A stretch of DNA of 5,352 bases. Source: Gammaproteobacteria bacterium (GTDB taxonomy: Bacteria > Pseudomonadota > Gammaproteobacteria > Ga0077536). A model generated the notes under the pieces. It worked only from the letters and a program-made list of their open reading frames with translations, was not told where the DNA came from and searched no databases. The position numbers and the translations under genes are program-made. The stretch is taken from NCBI GenBank assembly GCA_003540955.1, contig DPMX01000080.1, forward strand, positions 1 to 5,352, in the 5' to 3' direction. This document shows positions 1-5,352 of this stretch, piece by piece (position 1 is the first letter of the stretch; every line of letters starts with the position of its first letter).

Positions 1-5
1 CTCGC

Positions 6-1316
6 ATGAGTAGTAAACCCGCCATAAAGCCACAACCACTTGCCACATTAACTACAAACGGGCAGGCCTATGAGCTACCCATAATCACCGGAACTGTCGG
101 CCCCAGCGTAATCGACGTGTCAGATCTCTATGCGCAGACCGACCAATTCACATATGACCCAGGATTTACCTCAACCGCAGCTTGCGAATCCAAGATTACA
201 TATATTGATGGAGATGCCGGCATCTTGCTGTATCGAGGTTACCCCATTGCCGAATTAGCAGAAAAAAGTAATTTCGTCGAGATCGCTTTCCTACTTCTCA
301 CCGGCGAGTTGCCAAATAAGGCTGAATTCGAAGAGTTCAACCATGCCATCAGTCACCACACAATGGTCCACGAGCAATTACTTAAATTCTTTTCTGGCTT
401 TCGTCGTGATGCCCACCCAATGGCAATCATGTGCGGCGTCGTCGGTGCACTCTCTGCGTTTTATCACGACTCAGCAGACATTAACGATGCTTATCAACGA
501 ATGGTAGCGAGCCGCCGATTGATTGCCAAAATGCCGACAATTGCCGCGATGGCCTTTAAATATTCAATCGGACAACCTTTTGTCTATCCGCGTAATGATC
601 TCGACTATACGGCAAATTTTTTACACATGTGCTTCGCGATGCCAACCCAAGAGTACAAGGTCAACCCCGTCATTGCTCGCGCAATGGATCGGATCTTTAT
701 CCTACACGCCGATCACGAGCAGAATGCCTCAACCTCAACTGTTCGCTTGGCAAGTTCATCCGGTGCCAATCCCTTCGCGTGCGTCGCGGCCGGGATCGCC
801 TGCCTCTGGGGACCAGCTCATGGCGGTGCCAATGAGGCCGCGCTAAATATGCTTGCTGAGATTGGTGAGGTCGATCGAATTCCGGAATACATCACACGAG
901 CGAAAGATAAAAATGATCCATTCCGACTGATGGGTTTTGGTCATCGGGTCTACAGAAACTATGATCCTCGAGCGCGGGTGATGCAACAAACCTGCCACGA
1001 AGTTCTGAAGGAACTCGGTATTACTGATGATCCAATGTTAGATGTGGCCATAGAACTTGAACGCATCGCGCTGTCTGATGATTACTTCATCGAGAAAAAG
1101 CTCTACCCAAACATCGATTTCTACTCTGGTATTACACTAAAAGCGATTGGCTTCCCAACTACGATGTTCACGGCTTTGTTTGCACTTGCCCGCACGACTG
1201 GATGGGTCGCGCAATGGAACGAGATGATAGAAGACCCAAGTCAGCGCATTGGCCGTCCTCGCCAGGTTTACGCGGGACATACTGAACGTAACTACGTCGA
1301 ACTCGCTGCACGCTGA
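6..1316 (+). CDS. gltA: Citrate synthase (type II, hexameric Gram-negative form)
   Basis: Condenses acetyl-CoA with oxaloacetate to citrate in the cytoplasm, the entry step of the TCA cycle. The 436-residue product matches the family's usual length (E. coli about 427) and aligns with E. coli GltA almost end to end, offset by 8-9 residues. Active-site residues are visible: His234/His237 in LHADHEQN, His272 in GPAHGGANE, His313 in GFGHRVY and Asp371 in YPNIDFYSG, with the CoA/citrate-binding arginine region RIGRPRQ at 414-420. The N-terminal beta domain with DPGFTSTAACESKITYIDG (51-69) is typical of the NADH-regulated Gram-negative type. Residues matching E. coli NADH-site positions Tyr145, Arg163 and Lys167 are kept as Tyr153, Arg171 and Lys175, but Cys206 is Thr214 and Arg109 is His117. 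Only five bases precede the ATG, so the ribosome binding site and promoter are outside the window and a start slightly further upstream cannot be excluded. No clear terminator follows. Confidence 0.97.
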   Translation: MSSKPAIKPQPLATLTTNGQAYELPIITGTVGPSVIDVSDLYAQTDQFTYDPGFTSTAACESKITYIDGDAGILLYRGYPIAELAEKSNFVEIAFLLLTGELPNKAEFEEFNHAISHHTMVHEQLLKFFSGFRRDAHPMAIMCGVVGALSAFYHDSADINDAYQRMVASRRLIAKMPTIAAMAFKYSIGQPFVYPRNDLDYTANFLHMCFAMPTQEYKVNPVIARAMDRIFILHADHEQNASTSTVRLASSSGANPFACVAAGIACLWGPAHGGANEAALNMLAEIGEVDRIPEYITRAKDKNDPFRLMGFGHRVYRNYDPRARVMQQTCHEVLKELGITDDPMLDVAIELERIALSDDYFIEKKLYPNIDFYSGITLKAIGFPTTMFTALFALARTTGWVAQWNEMIEDPSQRIGRPRQVYAGHTERNYVELAAR

Positions 1317-1326
1317 AACGTCTACG

Positions 1327-1388
1327 GAAGGCTGATATATCTACCAAACTAGTGGGCCCTGACATTGATCCTATCGAGATAAGCCTTC
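1327..1388. repeat. Imperfect inverted repeat between gltA and the PanE-like gene
   Basis: GAAGGCT at 1327-1333 is the exact reverse complement of AGCCTTC at 1382-1388. Inside it, TATCT at 1338-1342 pairs with AGATA at 1377-1381, leaving GATA (1334-1337) as a one-sided bulge. The loop of about 34 bases contains the palindrome GGGCCC (1354-1359). The arms could fold into a hairpin in RNA, but no T-tract follows, so it is not a standard Rho-independent terminator. It could be a processing or mRNA-stability element of the gltA transcript, an operator, or chance pairing. Confidence 0.35.
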
Positions 1389-1404
1389 AGACAGAGAATC
1401 GCGC

Positions 1405-1408
1405 GAGG
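1405..1408 (+). promoter_or_regulatory. Ribosome binding site supporting the GTG start at 1417
   Basis: GAGG lies eight bases upstream of the GTG at 1417-1419, a normal Shine-Dalgarno distance. It decides the start, because there is no ATG near the beginning of this frame and the Rossmann glycine motif begins at residue 8, leaving no room for a later start. Confidence 0.65.
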
Positions 1409-1416
1409 CAATACTC

Positions 1417-2475
1417 GTGACACAGATACTTGTCCAGGGCATTGGCAGCGTTGGCGGGTTGATTGCTGGCGAACTCACCCGTGCCGGCCAAAATCTATAC
1501 CTCGTCACTGGGAATCAAGAAATCTCTGCTGCGATAAACCGCAACGGAATTTCAATTTCAACCTCCGAGCATTCCTTTCGAGTTTCCGCGCAGGCGTATA
1601 CCCATCTTCGCGAGATTCCAGTAGGCCAATCCTTTGATTGCGCCTATCTTACGATGATGGCAGGTGGCGTCGTCGATGCAGCACAGGAGACGCTTCCTTT
1701 TCTCAGCGAGGAAGGCTACCTGGTATCTTTTCAAAATGGGTTTGTTGAAGAGGCCATAGGACAAGCCGTCGGTATCGAGCGTGTTATTAGCGCTACCGTT
1801 GCGTTTGGGACCACCATGGACGCCCCTGGTATATACCGGCGCACTACGACCGGTCGATTCATAATTGGCGAAATGGATGGGCGCCTTAGTGACCGCGTAG
1901 GCAAACTCCGCGATACGTTAGCACACGTCGTGGAAACCGAGATCAGCGACAACATCATTGGCGTACTGTGGGGTAAATTGATCTGGAATGGAGCTGTGTC
2001 GTGCTTATGCGCGGTCTCCGGCAAATCGCTTGGAGATTTATTTGACTCCGAGATCGGCCGTGAACTATTCCTGCAGGCCTTTCGGGAGTCAGTAGATACC
2101 GCAACGACGCAAGATGTCGATATAGAACATGTCATCATCGATCCCAATGACTACTATCTCGGTATTGCCGATAAGCCGTCAAAACGTGTCCAAATTTTGC
2201 GGCGCATGACGCAATTCGTGAAAATGTACGCCGGAGTTACACCCTCGACGTTGGAAAGCCTCAAGCGCGGCCGTAAAAGCGAGATTGACTTCCTCAATGG
2301 CTATATTTTAGAGAAAGCAACGGCAGCTGGACTCAAACCGTTGCTCAACGAGATAGTTATTAGAATGGTCCACGAGATCGAGGCGGGACATAGAAAAATT
2401 ACCCCAAGTAACCTGGGTGAACTCTTCGACATCCTTAGCACCCACAATTCGACCCCGGTCCTCGGAGGGATTTAG
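1417..2475 (+). CDS. Ketopantoate reductase (PanE/ApbA) superfamily dehydrogenase
   Basis: A cytoplasmic NAD(P)-dependent 2-oxoacid reductase-like protein of 352 residues, longer than E. coli PanE (303). The Rossmann motif GIGSVGG sits at residues 8-14 after a short beta strand. Conserved landmarks follow: Gln106-Asn107-Gly108 (Asn98 of PanE, which contacts nicotinamide), the catalytic Lys187 in LWGKLIWN with Asn191, and Glu289 in SEIDFLNG with Asn294 (Glu256 and its neighbours in PanE). The C-terminal helical domain is therefore complete. The second beta strand ends in LVTGNQ, with no arginine where PanE has Arg31 for the NADPH 2'-phosphate. The usual 'VK' after the strand at 76-81 is Met80-Met81. 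True PanE makes pantoate for coenzyme A, but the changed cofactor pocket, the extra length and the lack of pantothenate genes nearby make a different 2-oxoacid or beta-keto substrate as likely. It follows gltA after 100 bases on the same strand and overlaps the next, convergent gene by four bases. The family is secure; the substrate is unknown. Confidence 0.88.
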   Translation: MTQILVQGIGSVGGLIAGELTRAGQNLYLVTGNQEISAAINRNGISISTSEHSFRVSAQAYTHLREIPVGQSFDCAYLTMMAGGVVDAAQETLPFLSEEGYLVSFQNGFVEEAIGQAVGIERVISATVAFGTTMDAPGIYRRTTTGRFIIGEMDGRLSDRVGKLRDTLAHVVETEISDNIIGVLWGKLIWNGAVSCLCAVSGKSLGDLFDSEIGRELFLQAFRESVDTATTQDVDIEHVIIDPNDYYLGIADKPSKRVQILRRMTQFVKMYAGVTPSTLESLKRGRKSEIDFLNGYILEKATAAGLKPLLNEIVIRMVHEIEAGHRKITPSNLGELFDILSTHNSTPVLGGI

Positions 2476-3503
2476 GATACCTCTCGACGCACGATTGCTG
2501 CGGCCTCGACCATCAATCGTAATTTATGGAAGGCGCTATCTCGCGTTAAGTATTTCATGCCACAGTCCGGCGCCACAATGAGCCGTTCCGGTGTTACAAA
2601 GGGTAACGCGCGACGTATACGATTTGTAAGTACGGACAGCGACTCAACCTCATTGTTCGATAAGTCGACAACACCGAACACGATGGTCTTCTTTGCTAGC
2701 GCTGAGAAGACACCAAGGTCGAGGTGTGGTTGCGCAGCTTCGACCGAAATTTGTTGGATATTACAATCGGCAAGTTGCTCCAAGAATGTGTATGCCTTGG
2801 GCTTGGCTGGAGACACTATAAACCCGTACCCAAAACAAAGGTGAATCGCCGTTGTTACATTAATTCCTTCCACCGCACGATTAATCACCCTGACGCCGTA
2901 TCGAACAGCGCCGTCGGGATCTTGGCGTAGCCAGGGTTCATCTAACTGAATCACATCTGCCCCACTCGCCTCCAAATCGCGCATCTCTTCATTTATCGCC
3001 TCCGCATACCCTGTAGCGGCAGCTTCTGGATCCCCATAATAATCATCTCTTGCTTGTTTACTCAGCGTGAACGGCCCTGGGAGAGTGATTTTGGTGAGAC
3101 GATCTGTATGCGCTTTTAAGAAGAGCAGATCGTCAACCTCGACAGGCCCCTTTCGCCGCACCGGCCCAACAATTCGAGGCATTGGGATGTCATGGCCTTC
3201 GACTTTCCGAATAAAGGGATCGCTCGTATCAATGCCTGATAGCGACGTCGCGAATCGGTTAGAGTAGCTTTCCCTTCGCATCTCACCATCAGTGATGCAA
3301 TCGATGCCTGCGAGTTCTTGATCTCGGATCGCGATTAAAGTTGCATCGTTCTGCGCTTCTTCGAGAAATTCTCCTTTAATCCGCCAGATATCGTGCGCGC
3401 GAATGCGTGGAACGATTTTTGCTTTGAGTACGTCATGGTCCACCAGCCAGCTTGGCTGAGGGTAGCTACCAACCACGGTCGTCCGCAATTTTTTCTCGCT
3501 CAT
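2472..3503 (-). CDS. Core-MetE (cobalamin-independent methionine synthase C-terminal domain) methyltransferase
   Basis: A 343-residue single-domain TIM-barrel protein matching only the catalytic C-terminal half of MetE (full-length MetE is about 750 residues). All four zinc ligands are present: His221 and Cys223 in HLCFGYG, Glu255 in SVEAAQ and Cys314 in APDCGMK. Substrate-pocket motifs include VVGSYPQP (10-17), DGEMRR (72-77), LPGPFTL (141-147) and IQLDEP (185-190), whose Asp188 corresponds to the homocysteine-binding Asp of MetE. Proteins of this size include folate-independent methionine synthases (the MesD type and relatives) and other zinc thiol alkyltransferases. Methyl transfer to homocysteine is the default guess, but the methyl donor is unknown. 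The N-terminal MetE domain, which helps bind the polyglutamyl folate, is absent. The ATG at 3503 is the first start after an in-frame stop at 3522-3524 and lies directly against GGGAG. The gene is alone on the minus strand; its TAA shares bases with the preceding gene's TAG. It is intact and well conserved. Confidence 0.88.
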   Translation of the reverse strand: MSEKKLRTTVVGSYPQPSWLVDHDVLKAKIVPRIRAHDIWRIKGEFLEEAQNDATLIAIRDQELAGIDCITDGEMRRESYSNRFATSLSGIDTSDPFIRKVEGHDIPMPRIVGPVRRKGPVEVDDLLFLKAHTDRLTKITLPGPFTLSKQARDDYYGDPEAAATGYAEAINEEMRDLEASGADVIQLDEPWLRQDPDGAVRYGVRVINRAVEGINVTTAIHLCFGYGFIVSPAKPKAYTFLEQLADCNIQQISVEAAQPHLDLGVFSALAKKTIVFGVVDLSNNEVESLSVLTNRIRRALPFVTPERLIVAPDCGMKYLTRDSAFHKLRLMVEAAAIVRREVS

Positions 3504-3508
3504 CTCCC
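3504..3508 (-). promoter_or_regulatory. Shine-Dalgarno-like GGGAG abutting the ATG of the core-MetE gene
   Basis: Read on the minus strand, GGGAG is followed immediately by ATG with no spacer, where five to nine bases would be usual. No other purine-rich site lies within the 37 bases upstream. The only alternative nearby start is a TTG at codon 6 (3486-3488), about 15 bases from GGGAG, which is too far to be clearly better. Translation may be weak, or start selection may not rely on this site. Confidence 0.35.
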
Positions 3509-3558
3509 AAGCACCAAAGATTTATTCAAGAATAATTTATTACAAATGAGACCCTGGC

Positions 3559-3589
3559 GATCGCATTATAATATTTTTTTTTTGCGATC
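3559..3589. repeat. Short inverted repeat GATCGC/GCGATC flanking the T10 tract
   Basis: GATCGC at 3559-3564 is the reverse complement of GCGATC at 3584-3589. Between the arms lie the ATTATAAT box and ten consecutive T residues (3574-3583). The left arm is part of the octamer palindrome GCGATCGC (3557-3564). The stem is only six pairs with a 19-base loop and the T-tract is inside the loop, so it is not a terminator. It could be an operator around the promoter box, or chance. The 97-base gap at 3504-3600 contains no other recognisable element. Confidence 0.25.
3565..3572. promoter_or_regulatory. Palindromic ATTATAAT, possible -10 box (best for the core-MetE gene)
   Basis: ATTATAAT is its own reverse complement, so a perfect TATAAT occurs on both strands (plus 3567-3572, minus 3570-3565). 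For the minus-strand core-MetE gene it would give a leader of roughly 55 bases, a normal arrangement, and the A-tract upstream on that strand (complement of the T10 at 3574-3583) could act as an UP-like element. No good -35 sits at 17 bases; TTAACT is at about 20. On the plus strand no -35 is apparent. AT-rich DNA produces such boxes by chance. Confidence 0.35.
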
Positions 3590-3600
3590 CAGTTAAATAA

Positions 3601-5352
3601 ATATTCCGAGACTTTGCACCGGTAACGTCGCGTGCGACAAAAGCACTTCGCGTCGCAGAAGATGCTGCTGGCTTTGTCCACATCGATTATGACGAATTGC
3701 CAGTTGTAGCGAACATCAATGAAGCACGCGAAGCAGAAAACCTCGCCAACGACCAGGTTCCCAGTAACCTCATCCACACGGCTACCCGAGTTGACGACAA
3801 CCTGGATGAGGTACTAGCCAACGCCAGCGTGATCGAACACGGTGTATTTCACAACAATCGAATCAGTGCCGCGCCCATGGAAACCCGCGGCTGTGTCGCG
3901 CGGTACGAATGGACCAGCGGTCGGCTGACGTTCTGGTCGTCGACACAAATGCCGGGACTATTCCGAACGCTCATCGCGACGATGTTACAGACACTTGAAA
4001 ACACGATAGAAATACGCAATCCACAGGTGGGAGGCGGCTTTGGTCAAAAAGCGCACTTGTTTCCAGAAGAACTAGTTGCTTGCATCTTGTCACGTGAAAT
4101 ATGCAAACCAGTTTCGTGGATAGAGGATCGTCAAGAACACTTGCTAGCGGCAACCCATGCTAAAGATCAAACCAATGACATGACGCTAGCGTTTAACAGC
4201 GATGGTAAGATCTTAGCAATAAGAAATTTCTCGACAACTGATAGCGGCGCCTACAATAATTTACCCTGGAGCGCAGCAATCGAATCGACTGTGGGAACAG
4301 CAAGTATCACCGGCGCGTATAAGATCCCACTCGCCTATGCAGAATGTACTGAACTCGCTACTAATAAATGTCCAATTGGAGCCTACCGTGGCGTTGGTTG
4401 GACTGCGGGACAAATAGCGCGCGAAACCCTACTCGATCGCGCCGCACGCAAACTCAAACTATCACCATTCGAAATTCGTCGGCGTAACGTCATCGGCGAA
4501 ACCGATTTTCCGTACATAAATGCCACTAAACTCCTGGTCCGCGAAGGTACATTTTTCGCAACGGTTGACATGCTAGAACGTATGGTGGACTACGGCGCGT
4601 TTCGAAAACGACAAGCGACAGAGAGAAAAGCGGGTAAGTACCTGGGCCTTGGAGTCAGCGTGTTTAACGAACTATCCGGGATTGGAACGCGGGCCCTGCA
4701 TTATATAGACCTCCCAACAGCGACGCATGACACTACGACTGTGCGAATCGATCCTACCGGCACAGTCACTGTCACGACGTCACTAACCTCACAGGGTCAG
4801 GGACACGCGACGACGTTCGCGCAGGTAGCTGCCGACGCGTTTGGAATCTCAGTAGATAAAGTCGTAATCCGTGCAGACAGTACCGCGAACGCCTGGGGCA
4901 TGGGGGCGTGGGCTAGTCGCGCCGCAGTTATCGGAGCCGGCTCCATCGGTCGTGCAGCAGATATTCTGAGGACAAAGATCAAACAAGCGGCCGGGCAAAT
5001 GCTTGAGGTCTCTCCCGAAGACATCATGTTCGAAAACGATCAGGTATATGTCGCTGGTGTTCCAACCAAAAATATACCTTTTGCAGATGTAGCGAGCGCG
5101 ATCTATTTTGCCGAATCTGTCCATCCACCAAACTTTGACCCAACCCTAGAGGCAACAGCAGCTTTTGATCCAGCGGAAATTGTACTTGCCAATGGCGGGC
5201 ACGCAGCAATAGTCGAAGTCGATATCGAAACAGGGATAGTCCGAGTCGAAAAGGTTTTCGCGGTCGAGGATTGCGGGCAGATGATCAACCCGATGGTTGT
5301 TGAAGGGCAGATACGAGGCGGCGTAGGCCAAGCGATCGGTTCGTGCTTGCTT
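3601..5352 (+). CDS. Molybdopterin-binding large subunit of a xanthine dehydrogenase/CO dehydrogenase-family hydroxylase; 5'-truncated, 3' end beyond the window
   Basis: Frame open for 584 codons from just after a TAA at 3598-3600 to the window edge. Numbering from 3601, family landmarks are: VAEDAA (18-23), HIDYDELPVV (about 27-36), PMETRG (92-97, usually MEPRG), GGGFGQKA (from 144, molybdopterin contacts), WIEDRQEHLLAATHA (from 173), the active-site loop AYRGVGW (261-267), SQGQGHATTFAQ (397-408, cofactor contacts) and EDCGQMINPMVVEGQ (556-570). The loop is the AYRGxG type, not the AYRCSFR of true CO dehydrogenase, so CO is an unlikely substrate; aldehydes or N-heterocycles are usual for such relatives. 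The catalytic Glu near the C-terminus (GVGE motif) lies past the window, with perhaps 150 residues. The N-terminal hammerhead domain of roughly 100-130 residues is missing. The upstream space belongs to the opposite-strand core-MetE gene, and no credible start exists: TTG 3697, GTG 3829 and ATG 3877 all lie inside conserved sequence and lack a Shine-Dalgarno site. It is probably a truncated pseudogene or one side of a rearrangement, although the remaining frame is undamaged. Partner FeS and FAD subunits are not in the window. Confidence 0.85.
   Translation, partial: MFRDFAPVTSRATKALRVAEDAAGFVHIDYDELPVVANINEAREAENLANDQVPSNLIHTATRVDDNLDEVLANASVIEHGVFHNNRISAAPMETRGCVARYEWTSGRLTFWSSTQMPGLFRTLIATMLQTLENTIEIRNPQVGGGFGQKAHLFPEELVACILSREICKPVSWIEDRQEHLLAATHAKDQTNDMTLAFNSDGKILAIRNFSTTDSGAYNNLPWSAAIESTVGTASITGAYKIPLAYAECTELATNKCPIGAYRGVGWTAGQIARETLLDRAARKLKLSPFEIRRRNVIGETDFPYINATKLLVREGTFFATVDMLERMVDYGAFRKRQATERKAGKYLGLGVSVFNELSGIGTRALHYIDLPTATHDTTTVRIDPTGTVTVTTSLTSQGQGHATTFAQVAADAFGISVDKVVIRADSTANAWGMGAWASRAAVIGAGSIGRAADILRTKIKQAAGQMLEVSPEDIMFENDQVYVAGVPTKNIPFADVASAIYFAESVHPPNFDPTLEATAAFDPAEIVLANGGHAAIVEVDIETGIVRVEKVFAVEDCGQMINPMVVEGQIRGGVGQAIGSCLL

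Noticed and set aside
1327..1388. Rho-independent terminator for gltA
   Set aside because: The stem is weak and bulged, the loop is long and no run of T follows.
1731..2147. 138-codon minus-strand open frame inside the PanE-like gene
   Set aside because: It lies wholly antisense to a gene with clear motifs, has a low-complexity Ser/Thr/Arg-rich product and no recognisable domain; it is a shadow of the real frame.
3541..3610. Programmed slippage on the T10 tract joining an upstream N-terminal frame to the hydroxylase frame
   Set aside because: The other two plus frames here stop within or just after the tract and encode nothing like the hammerhead domain. Upstream there is only the opposite-strand gene, so there is nothing to join.
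3526..3777. Minus-strand 83-codon frame crossing the seam, and the plus-strand frame 3393-3596
   Set aside because: Neither product resembles a known domain. The first overlaps family-conserved plus-strand sequence from about 3650, and the second lies mostly antisense to the core-MetE gene.
4797..5331. Several overlapping minus-strand open frames
   Set aside because: All are antisense to the strongly conserved hydroxylase frame and have no family features.
3601..5352. Form I CO dehydrogenase large subunit (coxL)
   Set aside because: The active-site loop is AYRGVGW, without the Cys of AYRCSFR, so the CO-oxidising enzyme is not supported.

Overview
The window reads as one piece of a bacterial chromosome of moderate base composition. 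The flanking citrate synthase is the long hexameric Gram-negative type, close to E. coli GltA throughout, so a proteobacterium is the most likely source. The class cannot be fixed from these genes. There are no RNA genes, insertion sequences, CRISPR repeats or phage genes.

Layout. (1) Positions 6-1316, plus strand: a complete citrate synthase (gltA), the TCA-cycle entry enzyme. (2) Positions 1317-1416: a 100-base gap holding a long imperfect inverted repeat and the ribosome binding site of the next gene. (3) Positions 1417-2475, plus strand: a ketopantoate-reductase (PanE/ApbA) superfamily dehydrogenase with a GTG start. It keeps the catalytic Lys, Glu and Asn but lacks the usual NADPH-selecting residues. 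(4) Positions 2472-3503, minus strand: a single-domain 'core MetE' methyltransferase with a complete zinc site, convergent with the previous gene and overlapping it by four bases at the stop codons. (5) Positions 3504-3600: an AT-rich gap with a palindromic TATAAT box and a T10 tract. (6) Positions 3601 to the window end, plus strand: an open frame of 584 codons for the molybdopterin-binding large subunit of a xanthine dehydrogenase/CO dehydrogenase-family hydroxylase. It has no credible start codon and lacks the family's N-terminal hammerhead domain; the 3' end lies beyond the window.

How the genes fit together. gltA is housekeeping. The other three (PanE-like reductase, core-MetE protein, molybdenum hydroxylase subunit) look like accessory metabolism, but they do not form one transcription unit: the MetE-like gene points against both neighbours. 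The main anomaly is the seam at about 3504-3620, where a well-preserved hydroxylase subunit begins abruptly without its first domain. This suggests a deletion, a rearrangement or an assembly join. I found no clearly undescribed system. The points most worth checking are this seam, the unusual cofactor pocket of the PanE-like protein, and which core-MetE subfamily the methyltransferase belongs to.
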